Assembly (NCBI GenBank): GCA_964639245.1
Contig: CAZXCU010000012.1
Location: 62,001-126,000, forward strand
Direction of reading: 5' to 3'
Source of the DNA: SB15 sp964639245
GTDB lineage: Bacteria > Chloroflexota > Anaerolineae > Aggregatilineales > J027
DNA length: 64,000 nt
Shown here: positions 48,924-56,728 of the stretch, one piece after another
How positions within the stretch are numbered: position 1 is the stretch's first letter
Layout: each line of letters opens with the position of its first letter
Translations under genes and position numbers: made by a program
The notes under the pieces: model-generated
Seen by the model: the letters and a program-made list of their open reading frames with translations, nothing else
The model's database searches: none
What the model was told of the DNA's origin: nothing

Positions 48924-49517
48924 TTAATCTTGAACTTCTTCTTTGCGGCGTGGTCGCCCGCGCATTTTGCTTTCCGCTTTGGGTGGTTGATAGTCTTTTA
49001 AATCTGGCAGTCGCGCTTCGCACATTTCAATCCAGCGCAAATCGGCTTCAAGGTGCATAATCGCGCTATCCAGCAGCAGTGCCATCGGAAGTTGGGTGTG
49101 TACATTGGTCTGCCGCCGCATCTCTGTAACATCATGCAGATGACGGTACAGTTCACGGCGCTGACTCATCAACACTTCATCCGGGGATACCGGGCCTTGC
49201 ATCAGACTCAGCACCAATTTAATGTAAAACGCATCCCCCAAGCGGTATTCGCGCACTTCGGGAGTAATGAACCAGTTTTTGAGTTCATCCACCCCGGCTT
49301 CCGTAATGGAATAGACTTTGCGGTCTGGGGCATCGTCTGTTGTTTCGATTTCATAGTCCACCAAACCTGCCTCGTACAAGCGCGTTAAGGTGCTGGCAAT
49401 TTGTCCGGGCTTAACCTCCCACTCCGCGTTGACAGCCAGCACCATCTGTTTTCCCAGTTCATATCCGTGCATGGGGCGCTGGTAGAGCAAAGCCAGAAGG
49501 GTGTTTTTAACCGACAT
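48924..49517 (-). CDS. PadR-family transcriptional regulator
   Basis: A 197-residue regulator. The N-terminal winged helix reads SVKNTLLALLYQRPMHGYELGKQM ... VKPGQIASTLTRLYEAGLVDYE..., with KVYSITEAGVDELKNWF, and a helical dimerisation domain (EVLMSQRRELYRHLHDVTEMRR) completes the PadR-s2/VanR-like type. The basic tail (KMRGRPRRKEE) is an unusual AT-hook-like end. It probably represses the ABC exporter operon it heads. The ATG at 49517 lies only eight bases from the first of two tandem operators (49525-49543, 49557-49575). Confidence 0.9.
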   Translation of the reverse strand: MSVKNTLLALLYQRPMHGYELGKQMVLAVNAEWEVKPGQIASTLTRLYEAGLVDYEIETTDDAPDRKVYSITEAGVDELKNWFITPEVREYRLGDAFYIKLVLSLMQGPVSPDEVLMSQRRELYRHLHDVTEMRRQTNVHTQLPMALLLDSAIMHLEADLRWIEMCEARLPDLKDYQPPKAESKMRGRPRRKEEVQD

Positions 49518-49524
49518 AGAAAAC

Positions 49525-49575
49525 CTATACACTCAGTGAGTAGCTTCATAGAAAAACTATACACCCGGTGAGTAG
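49525..49575. promoter_or_regulatory. Tandem PadR-type operators
   Basis: CTATACACTCAGTGAGTAG (49525-49543) and CTATACACCCGGTGAGTAG (49557-49575) are imperfect palindromes with two differences, 32 bp apart from start to start (three helical turns). They cover the promoter area of the PadR-ABC operon. Confidence 0.7.
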
Positions 49576-49623
49576 TTTTTGTCAATCAGAGAATATGTAC
49601 CTTATTTAGGTCAGGAATCAAAA

Positions 49624-49642
49624 AAGGGGCGAATTGCCCCTT
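49624..49642 (-). terminator. Rho-independent terminator of the repeat-rich secreted gene
   Basis: AAGGGGC (49624-49630) and GCCCCTT (49636-49642) with loop gaatt; on the minus strand the stem is followed by a run of T. Confidence 0.75.
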
Positions 49643-49667
49643 CTGAGAATATAAACAATTTTAGACG

Positions 49668-51071
49668 TTACGCTTGATAGTGACAGGTTGAACTAACAAC
49701 GCGATTGGCTGCGTCAAATACCCACAAATCTTTAGAACTGCCGACTGTCACATACCAGCCCTTGTGTGGTTCGTCGATGGTAAAAGCGCGTGTTCCGGGG
49801 GTCAGTTGGAAGGGGGTCAGCACGGCAACCAGAAAACCATTGGGCAAATCGGTTCTAAAATCGGAATATACCGCAAGGTTGTTATTTACATCGCGGAACA
49901 CCTTTACTACACCATCATCGCACAGCGTGCCAGATTGTGGTTCTTCGGGAACAAAAATTGATAAGCCCGCCGCGCCTTCAAATTCGACCTGCTGTGCGGC
50001 AATCACCAGCATATCGACCAGCGCTTCAAAACTTGTCCATGTATATTTTTGTCCGTTGATGAACACCTCATGCGTGCCAGAATCGCCGTTGACGCTTATG
50101 ATGTACTGCGCCAGCGCTTCATATTCGCTTTGTTGAACGGTCTGGGTAAAAGTTAGCGTATCTGTGCCAGCACCGCCGTTAATCACCCCATAGACCTGTA
50201 CATCACCCACCACCACCGTATCATTCCCGGCTCCGGTATCAATGGCGTTGTCGTTCGTCCCGGCAGAGATGGACGCATCGCCCGTCGCCGTGACGGTATC
50301 ATCGCCGTTTCCGGTAGAAATCCCATCGGTAGCACCTGTAACATCGGCAGTATTGGCAACCAAAACCGTATCGTTGCCGTCGCCAGTGATAATCCCGACA
50401 TCGCCACTCACCGAAGCATTGCCGTTCACGATGATTTTGTCATTCCCGATACCGGTGTCCATGCCAGCGTCACCGCCATCAACCACACCGTTGCCCGTCA
50501 CCGTGACCTGATCGAAGCCTTCGCCCGTCAAAATCCCCGTGCCAACCGAACAAACAATCTGGGCAGTGTCTGTCACATCCACTTCATCGTCATCATCGCC
50601 AGTATCAATGGCTTCGGAATTTAAACCGCAGACAATTTGTGTTCCACCCCCGACAAAAACGGAATCTGTACCTGTTCCGCCGTTGATGCCATTACCGTTT
50701 GCGCCACCTGTCACGGTAGATGAGCCATAGACAGAAATTTCATCATCTCCGTCACCCCCATCAATCCCATCGCCGTTCGTGCCGCCTGTCACGGTGGCGC
50801 TGTCCACGTCAATTTTGTCGTTATCCGCGCCACCTTGAATCGCATCTCCGGCAGGATTGCTGATGATTCCGGCGTTGTCAGTCACGGTAATCTGGTCATC
50901 TCCACCCTGACCATCGATGCCATTCGTATCGGTGCTGTCGCACACAATAGCATTTGCGTTGTTATCGCCATTCGGGGCGCATTGCGCTCTGGCAGACCGT
51001 ACCCAATTTCCTCTGGAGATGAATAAGAGAAGAAAAAGACAGATAAATTTTGCGTATTTAGAAGCCCACAT
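49668..51071 (-). CDS. Secreted Gly/Asp/Asn repeat protein (beta-solenoid-like)
   Basis: A 467-residue exported protein. After a signal peptide (MWASKYAKFICLFLLLFISRG...ARA) about eight imperfect repeats of ~36 residues span 40-300. Each contains a G-N-D-x-I/V-x-V motif and a T/A-x-V-T/S-G strand (GNDKIIVNGNASVSGDVGI, GNDTVLVANTADVTGATDGI). The pattern recalls RTX-type calcium-binding rolls but lacks the strict GGXGXDXUX nonamer. The C-terminal ~160 residues form a separate domain ending CHYQA. The ATG at 51071 has AAAAGGAAAC upstream. A phased TTTGTGAA repeat precedes the promoter region. Confidence 0.7.
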   Translation of the reverse strand: MWASKYAKFICLFLLLFISRGNWVRSARAQCAPNGDNNANAIVCDSTDTNGIDGQGGDDQITVTDNAGIISNPAGDAIQGGADNDKIDVDSATVTGGTNGDGIDGGDGDDEISVYGSSTVTGGANGNGINGGTGTDSVFVGGGTQIVCGLNSEAIDTGDDDDEVDVTDTAQIVCSVGTGILTGEGFDQVTVTGNGVVDGGDAGMDTGIGNDKIIVNGNASVSGDVGIITGDGNDTVLVANTADVTGATDGISTGNGDDTVTATGDASISAGTNDNAIDTGAGNDTVVVGDVQVYGVINGGAGTDTLTFTQTVQQSEYEALAQYIISVNGDSGTHEVFINGQKYTWTSFEALVDMLVIAAQQVEFEGAAGLSIFVPEEPQSGTLCDDGVVKVFRDVNNNLAVYSDFRTDLPNGFLVAVLTPFQLTPGTRAFTIDEPHKGWYVTVGSSKDLWVFDAANRVVSSTCHYQA

Positions 51072-51165
51072 TGTATTGTTTCCTTTTCGCTTACATACGG
51101 GCAACTAACACTATACGCCTGTCAGATTAAGAACGCAACTAGCAGATACATGAGACAGACATTGT

Positions 51166-51184
51166 TTCACAAAACCTTCACAAA
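51166..51184 (-). promoter_or_regulatory. Direct repeat TTTGTGAA-N3-TTTGTGAA (minus strand)
   Basis: TTCACAAA at 51166-51173 and again at 51177-51184, spaced 11 bp; on the minus strand this is TTTGTGAA-N3-TTTGTGAA, identical in sequence and spacing to 29157-29175. It lies about 95-113 bases before the start of the secreted repeat protein. Confidence 0.5.
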
Positions 51185-51209
51185 TTTCCCCAAGCGAAGA
51201 AACACATCG

Positions 51210-51239
51210 CAAAAAAACACCCCATCAATCATGGGGTGC
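51210..51239 (-). terminator. Rho-independent terminator on the minus strand
   Basis: CACCCCAT and ATGGGGTG arms around five bases, followed on the minus strand by TTTTTTT. It ends the transcript of the membrane protein and/or TIR genes upstream. Confidence 0.75.
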
Positions 51240-51441
51240 CGCTCGTGAAAGGAATGAAACGCAGGAGACTACTTTTGTATGAAGTGCATTTATTCTATCA
51301 TTAATCGTAATAAATGCAGAAATACAAATGTATCTTATAACCATTTTATAACAATATTCCAAATTTTGTCATAGGAATTTGGGTCTATAGAGGTCAAACC
51401 CCTCTTTATATAGGAGGGGTTGGGCATCAAAAGCATTCGCT

Positions 51442-52251
51442 TTAATCATCATCCGGTTCGGGGGTTTCGTCGACTTCCGGGGTGTCCTCCATTTCGACTT
51501 CTGCCTCTGGTGTGTTTTCCATTAGTGCTTCGGGTTCAGACGTTACTTCCTGAGTAGGAACTTCAGTAGCCGCTTCCGGTGCAGGCATTTCGGTAGCGTC
51601 AGAGGCAGGCACATCCATCGGTTCGGGCGTGGCAGTAGGCACAGAATCAGAACTGGAACTGCCACTGCCGGGAAGATCATAAATCTGAATATAGGTCGCC
51701 GCGCCAAGTGCGGCTGCAATCAACCACCCCGCCAACGTCAGCCGCATGTAACGCTTGATTTTTTTGACTTTCGCCCACGCGGGCAACACATCCTCAAACC
51801 ACATACGAATGACTAGATACGTACCAAGCAATTGGGCGGACAGGGCAATCACCATGTGCAACGACGCAAGCCGGAAATCTCCCGCTACGCTGTCTTCCGA
51901 GCGAAATTCTTGCAACCCGTCATACGTCACCGCCATGATGAAGGCAATCAGCGCCCAGTTAAACAGCATCACCCCCGTCATGACCACCTGATGATGCGGG
52001 ACGAATTTTTTGCTGCGGGCAAACCTGTAGCCAATCACCATGGAAGGCACAATCAGCAGCACATACGCCAGCAGCGATAAATCCGACATTAACACCGCGT
52101 CGGTGTCCAGAATGCCTTCGTCACTGCGAAAATCTTTTGGCACCCCCGCCACCACTAACCCGATAATGATGAGAATGACCACCCCAAAAAAAATCCCCCA
52201 AGCGGACAGGGGCTTGAGGTTCGAAACATCTGTTGATTTTTTACTTTGCAT
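51442..52251 (-). CDS. Five-helix membrane protein with Pro/Glu/Thr-rich tail
   Basis: A 269-residue protein. Five helices (about 16-37, 53-75, 87-108, 127-150, 168-187) carry His86, His87 and His132, a layout like DUF420/heme-associated four-helix proteins. The tail (~196-269) is acidic and rich in Pro, Thr and Glu (EMPAPEAATEVPTQEVTSEP). Residues 14-194 are almost identical to the membrane part of the TIR protein encoded upstream, and DNA identity over ~540 bp is about 99%. GGGAG is nine bases before the ATG at 52251. Confidence 0.75.
   Translation of the reverse strand: MQSKKSTDVSNLKPLSAWGIFFGVVILIIIGLVVAGVPKDFRSDEGILDTDAVLMSDLSLLAYVLLIVPSMVIGYRFARSKKFVPHHQVVMTGVMLFNWALIAFIMAVTYDGLQEFRSEDSVAGDFRLASLHMVIALSAQLLGTYLVIRMWFEDVLPAWAKVKKIKRYMRLTLAGWLIAAALGAATYIQIYDLPGSGSSSSDSVPTATPEPMDVPASDATEMPAPEAATEVPTQEVTSEPEALMENTPEAEVEMEDTPEVDETPEPDDD
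51661..52200. repeat. Direct repeat, copy 1 (~540 bp)
   Basis: Nearly identical to 52506-53045 (offset 845 bp) with only a handful of differences, mostly at the ends. It encodes the five-helix domain in both genes. It is a recent segmental duplication or is kept alike by gene conversion. Confidence 0.9.
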
Positions 52252-52367
52252 GAAAATTTCTCCCTTACATATATAAATGACCCTACTAACAAATATAACG
52301 TTTTCCCCAACATGACAGATTGAAAAATCTGAGATATTGAACAAAACTAAATGATATATGCTATCTA

Positions 52368-53783
52368 TTAATTTGTAGACTCTGGAGTTTCATTAACTTC
52401 AGGCGTGGCTTCCGGGGTAGAATCAGGCACATTATTATCAGTCGTATTGCTTGGTTCATCTGTCACTTCCGGTGTCTGTAAGGGTAATGGCAACATACTA
52501 CTCCCGCCACTGCCGGGAAGATCATAAATCTGAATATAGGTCGCTGCGCCAAGTGCGGCTGCAATCAACCACCCCGCCAACGTCAGCCGCATGTAACGCT
52601 TGATTTTTTTGACTTTCGCCCACGCGGGCAACACATCCTCAAACCACATACGAATGACTAGATACGTACCAAGCAATTGGGCGGACAGGGCAATCACCAT
52701 GTGCAACGACGCAAGCCGGAAATCTCCCGCTACGCTGTCTTCCGAGCGAAATTCTTGCAACCCGTCATACGTCACCGCCATGATGAAGGCAATCAGCGCC
52801 CAGTTAAACAGCATCACCCCCGTCATGACCACCTGATGATGCGGGACGAATTTTTTGCTGCGGGCAAACCTGTAGCCAATCACCATGGAAGGCACAATCA
52901 GCAGCACATACGCCAGCAGCGATAAATCCGACATTAACACCGCGTCGGTGTCCAGAATGCCTTCGTCACTGCGAAAATCTTTTGGCACCCCCGCCACCAC
53001 TAACCCGATAATGACCAGAATAACCACACCAAAAAAAATCCCCCACCCAGATAAAGGGGTTAAATTTGGAATATAGCTTATTCTTTTAAAACCTAGAGGA
53101 TCTAAGAGAACAGGCTTTTGTTTTTGATTTTTAAGCTCATGTTCAGCAGCTTTTACAGACTCGGCCTTTAAACGCTTCTGTTCTTCTGCAAATGCTTGCA
53201 GCCGAGCAGTTTCTTCCCTTTTTTCCCGTGCAATGCGATCCTGTTCAGATCTTCTCGCGGCTTCAGCCTTTAAACGCTGTTCTTCCTCAATTTTCTTTTG
53301 ATGATCAATTTCTGCCTGCTGCTTTCGCATCTGAATTTGAAAAGGTGTGTCAATACCTGCTCTTTTGCAGACATCTTCAATAATTTTTTCAATTCCTTTT
53401 TCGCGGTCTTTTGTAATATCAATATATTGTATATCCACAATTTCAACTGGCATGTCCGTTTTTTGTGCCATGACAGGCAAAATAGGCTTTCGATATTGAT
53501 ATTTTGCATATTGGATTTCATTGAGAACAAAGCTACCATCTTGTATTGATGTTTGTTCTCGGTTGACATCCGGGGAGATAAGAACTACAAACAAATCACA
53601 GCGCTTAATTTCACGTTCAATCTGACGCGCCCAACTTCCCCCTGCTTCTAATGATTCATCCATCCAAGCGGTGATGCTCGGCAAGGAAACAAAAATATCG
53701 CGCAATTGAAGCGCTAAGTCCCGCGTATCCTTTTTTGCGTAACTTATGAAAATATGCACAGTTGTTCTATATTTTTCTAACAA
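52368..53783 (-). CDS. TIR-coiled-coil-membrane fusion protein
   Basis: A 471-residue protein. Residues 8-~140 are a TIR domain (VHIFISYAKKDTRDLALQLRD, AWMDESLEAGGSWAR, CDLFVVLISPDV, VLNEIQYAKYQYRKPILPVM), with E89 as the likely NADase glutamate. Residues ~150-222 are a charged coiled coil (QQAEIDHQKKIEEEQRLKAEAARR). Residues ~243-420 are five helices shared with the downstream gene, followed by a Pro/Thr/Glu tail. The TIR domain is expected in the cytoplasm at the membrane. The start is a TTG without a ribosome-binding site; GTG at 53759 is possible. The TIR-coiled-coil half is AT-richer than the membrane half, so the gene looks like a recent fusion. Confidence 0.85.
   Translation of the reverse strand: MLEKYRTTVHIFISYAKKDTRDLALQLRDIFVSLPSITAWMDESLEAGGSWARQIEREIKRCDLFVVLISPDVNREQTSIQDGSFVLNEIQYAKYQYRKPILPVMAQKTDMPVEIVDIQYIDITKDREKGIEKIIEDVCKRAGIDTPFQIQMRKQQAEIDHQKKIEEEQRLKAEAARRSEQDRIAREKREETARLQAFAEEQKRLKAESVKAAEHELKNQKQKPVLLDPLGFKRISYIPNLTPLSGWGIFFGVVILVIIGLVVAGVPKDFRSDEGILDTDAVLMSDLSLLAYVLLIVPSMVIGYRFARSKKFVPHHQVVMTGVMLFNWALIAFIMAVTYDGLQEFRSEDSVAGDFRLASLHMVIALSAQLLGTYLVIRMWFEDVLPAWAKVKKIKRYMRLTLAGWLIAAALGAATYIQIYDLPGSGGSSMLPLPLQTPEVTDEPSNTTDNNVPDSTPEATPEVNETPESTN
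52506..53045. repeat. Direct repeat, copy 2 (~540 bp)
   Basis: Partner of 51661-52200, within the TIR fusion gene. Confidence 0.9.
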
Positions 53784-53883
53784 AAGAAAAATATAACAAG
53801 AGCAAATGGGAATGTCAAAATTTCATCAAATAAGTGATTTCCTATCAGGAAATTTTTCTAACAGATTATGCAGTCATTTTTTT

Positions 53884-53907
53884 TACCAATAACCGACAAC
53901 TGAAAAC
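53884..53907. repeat. Degenerate heptamer repeat tract (STRR-like), second site
   Basis: On the minus strand AGTTTTC AGTTGTC GGTTATT; same family as the tract at 3953-3987. Confidence 0.5.
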
Positions 53908-53912
53908 TTTTT

Positions 53913-55289
53913 CTACTCCAATTCCCACAGCCACAAATTATCCAGCGTACACAGGGTATACACGGGTTCATTTAAATACACGCCCAGTTGCAGCGCCCCG
54001 GCTTGCTCGGTGATATTGCCCCGTCCCGCCAAGCGCCCATTCACATAGACGGTGGCGGTGTCGTCCTGTACCACCAGCACGACCCAATTAACCGCGTTTT
54101 CGGTGGGGTCAACCCAGATACTCTGCACCGCCAAGCCCATCGGCAGCAGTTCCCCGCCCGCGTACTGCAAAATGTATAAATTGCCATCCTCAGAAAACAG
54201 CACCGCCGCGAAATTTTCCGCGTTGACCTGTCGGAAGGTCATACCACAGGCCGCGCCCACCCCCGAATCGGGAATCCGCCCTTCAAAACTCAGCACAAAA
54301 TCGGTGACATCATCACCCGTGTTGAGGGGGTACAAACTGTAGCCTGTATTGGCGGTTTCGATGAGACCACGCGGCACACGCAGCGTTAATCCACCTGTTT
54401 CCACCGCATAACCCAATGTTCCCAATTCCGCCATGATTTCAAGCGGATTAAACGCCTCTGAATACAGGCGTTCCTGTGGCGCAACCGGCGGCAGCGCGAT
54501 TTCGCCATCATAAAAAGGGGTGGTTGCCAGCGCCGACGCAAAACTTGCCCCACCCACCAGCGTCACCCCGCCTACCTGAATCTCACGCGCAATCGCCATC
54601 ACAGACTCGCCATCGACAGAGAGGTTAAACGCGGTGGGTGTCACCAAAAGTTGATAGTTCCCCACCCCGAACGCAAAATCCGCCGCAAAGACGGGACTCA
54701 AGCCGGTTTCCGCTTGGGTTGTCAAGCGCCAGCCATCGGGCAAAATTTCCAAGCGCCACCCCGCCGAGACCAGCGAAAAACCTGTATGGATGTCGCTGAC
54801 CGTGAATCGCATATCCAGCGGCGTGGATTCTTCTGAAATCACCAACGGGGAATCGGATAAAAGCAAGGAGTCGGCGGAAAACACAAGCTGGCTGTAACCG
54901 GGAATCGCAGTGAGGATGGCGTTTCCACTGGTAATGCCGCGTGCCAAGCCTTCCCGCGCCACTTCCAGCGCATACACCCCATCGGCAGGCGCTGTCCACG
55001 CTTCTAACCGTGCATCGGTGCTAGTACGGCTTTCATTGTCATTTTCCAGCAGCAATACCCCGTCCGAAGCGTAGAGTTTTAGCACCGGGTCAACCGATTC
55101 AAAGCGAGCCGTTTGCGCGGTAAACGACCAGACATCCCCCGCCTGTGCCTCAAATGCAAAACGGCTCACTGACGAGTCATCGGTCAGCAAGACGGTTTGT
55201 GGGACAAGTGGCACCAGCGCTTCATCCGATTGCCCGCGCACCGCCCCCACAACCAAAACCGCCAGCAAAACCCAAAGTTTTTTTCGCAT
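53913..55289 (-). CDS. Secreted PPC-like and concanavalin-like domain protein
   Basis: A 458-residue exported protein with a signal peptide (MRKKLWVLLAVLVVGAVRG). Residues ~25-125 form a pre-peptidase C-terminal-like beta sandwich (SRFAFEAQAGDVWSFTAQTARFESVDPVLKLYASDG). A central domain of unclear type follows. The C-terminal ~170 residues resemble a concanavalin/LamG-like jelly roll (DFVLSFEGRIPDSGVGAACGMTFRQVNAENFAAVLFSEDGNLYILQY ... VYVNGRLAGRGNITEQAGALQLGVYL). These are typically binding domains; no catalytic motif is seen. It probably acts at the cell surface. Confidence 0.7.
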   Translation of the reverse strand: MRKKLWVLLAVLVVGAVRGQSDEALVPLVPQTVLLTDDSSVSRFAFEAQAGDVWSFTAQTARFESVDPVLKLYASDGVLLLENDNESRTSTDARLEAWTAPADGVYALEVAREGLARGITSGNAILTAIPGYSQLVFSADSLLLSDSPLVISEESTPLDMRFTVSDIHTGFSLVSAGWRLEILPDGWRLTTQAETGLSPVFAADFAFGVGNYQLLVTPTAFNLSVDGESVMAIAREIQVGGVTLVGGASFASALATTPFYDGEIALPPVAPQERLYSEAFNPLEIMAELGTLGYAVETGGLTLRVPRGLIETANTGYSLYPLNTGDDVTDFVLSFEGRIPDSGVGAACGMTFRQVNAENFAAVLFSEDGNLYILQYAGGELLPMGLAVQSIWVDPTENAVNWVVLVVQDDTATVYVNGRLAGRGNITEQAGALQLGVYLNEPVYTLCTLDNLWLWELE

Positions 55290-55460
55290 AACCTTAAAAT
55301 TCCATCTGGTTAAGTGTGTGCCTGACCTTGTTTAAGGATAGTCTCAACACAGGGATTGTGCGAACCACACCCGCCGCAATTTTCTTCTTAATGCTGATGC
55401 TTGGTATTCCGCCGCAAAAGCCGCAGAATAGTCACTGTTTGTCTCAAGAGGAGTTGTCCC

Positions 55461-56054
55461 ATGATCATGCAGCGCCTAAAAACCGAAACCCGTCTCTACC
55501 ATGAACGGCTTGAAGCCCATCCTTTTAACGCCGTGTTGATGCGCCCCGATGTCACCCTACAGGATTACCGCCAATTGCTGAGTATATTTTATGGTTTTTA
55601 TCGTCCTTTAGAAACCCACTTAGCGGAACTTCAACCCTTCATTGACTTTGACTTTACCCCCCGTCACAAATGTCACTCGCTGGAAAAGGATTTACAGGCA
55701 TTGGGCATTGTGCCATCGACTCTTCCCCTTTGTGCTGCGCTTCCCCCGCTTGAAAACAGCGCCGCCCTATGGGGCTGCTGGTATGTGTTGGAAGGTGCGT
55801 CATTGGGGGGGCAAATAATCACCCGCCATTTACTTCGCCAATTCGGAACGGATTTAAACGTTCAATTTTTTAGTGGCTATGGCGAAAATACAGGCGAGAT
55901 GTGGAGGCACTTCCGCGAATCGCTCACCCATGCCGCAACCAATGACTTTTTTTGTGATACAGTGGTCGACTCCGCCATTCGAACGTTTGTCGGCTTGGAA
56001 AATTGGCTCATCTTGCACGAACGGGGGATGACTCCCACCACATTTTCGGCTTGA
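55461..56054 (+). CDS. Biliverdin-producing heme oxygenase
   Basis: A 197-residue all-helical enzyme. The proximal heme ligand is H14 in RLYHERLEAH, and the distal helix is YVLEGASLGGQIITRHL with the flexible glycines. It cleaves heme to biliverdin, CO and iron, and belongs to the bacterial BphO/HmuO-like group. No phytochrome gene is in the window; the PAS kinase nearby has no chromophore domain. The ATG at 55461 has GAGGAG seven bases upstream; the frame extends to 55401 but that part is not family-like. Confidence 0.88.
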   Translation: MIMQRLKTETRLYHERLEAHPFNAVLMRPDVTLQDYRQLLSIFYGFYRPLETHLAELQPFIDFDFTPRHKCHSLEKDLQALGIVPSTLPLCAALPPLENSAALWGCWYVLEGASLGGQIITRHLLRQFGTDLNVQFFSGYGENTGEMWRHFRESLTHAATNDFFCDTVVDSAIRTFVGLENWLILHERGMTPTTFSA

Positions 56055-56098
56055 CGAAGCAGGGGTGAATTCACGGGTGAGCGGCTATAATAGCGAGT

Positions 56099-56728
56099 AT
56101 GCGATTCTTCCGCCGTCCCATTCCCCTCCCCAGCCGTGCTGCTTATGCGCGTTGGGCTAAATTCTATCCCCCCCATGCCCACAATCCATTTATGGAACTG
56201 GAAACACGGGTCATGCGCGAACTGCTGCCCGATTTACACGGAAAAATCGTGCTGGACTTGGCGTGTGGGACAGGCCGATGGGGGAAGGAAGCCCAAGCAC
56301 ACGGGGCAAAACAGGTCATCAGCCTTGATGACAGCGTTGACATGTTACAGGCAGGCAGGCTCAGGTTGGCGGGTGCTGCATCCATGACCGCCATTCCGCT
56401 TGCAGCGCACAGCATTGATGTCATTGTGTGCGGCTTAGCCATCGGACACACCCCCCATCTGGAAAAAACTCTGAGCGAAATGAAGCGGGTGCTGGTCACA
56501 GGCGGAGTCGCGCTCCTCAGCGATGTTCACCCTTTCCGTGCATGGCTGGGCGCACAGCGGACTTTCACCAGCGCGGGCAAAACCTACGCAGTGGAACATC
56601 ACATCCACAGCTATCAAGATTATTTTTCCGCCGCGCAAACCCTACATTTTAAATTGACAGGCATACGTGAAGCTGGCGTTACGGGGTCGGAGTCTCCGTC
56701 GCTGCTGGTGGTGCGATGGGAAGCGTAA
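56099..56728 (+). CDS. Class I SAM-dependent methyltransferase
   Basis: A 209-residue methyltransferase of the UbiE/type-11 kind. Motif I is IVLDLACGTGRWG, followed by VISLDDSVDMLQAG, AIPLAAHSIDVIVCGLAIGHTPHLEKTLSEMKRVLVTGG and LLSDVHPFRAWLGAQRTF. The N-terminal AYARWAKFYPPHAHNPFMELE fits the same group. The substrate is unknown. Its 3' end overlaps the convergent kinase gene by 50 bases. It follows the heme oxygenase gene by 44 bases and could be co-transcribed with it. Confidence 0.88.
   Translation: MRFFRRPIPLPSRAAYARWAKFYPPHAHNPFMELETRVMRELLPDLHGKIVLDLACGTGRWGKEAQAHGAKQVISLDDSVDMLQAGRLRLAGAASMTAIPLAAHSIDVIVCGLAIGHTPHLEKTLSEMKRVLVTGGVALLSDVHPFRAWLGAQRTFTSAGKTYAVEHHIHSYQDYFSAAQTLHFKLTGIREAGVTGSESPSLLVVRWEA

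Larger units (their letters stand above)
51072..51441. other. Gene-free region with regulator site and hairpins
   Basis: 370 bases between two minus-strand genes. It holds the direct repeat at 51166-51184, a minus-strand terminator CACCCCAT-N5-ATGGGGTG (51219-51239, then seven T on that strand) and a hairpin AACCCCTC/GAGGGGTT (51397-51421). No gene is supported. Confidence 0.65.
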
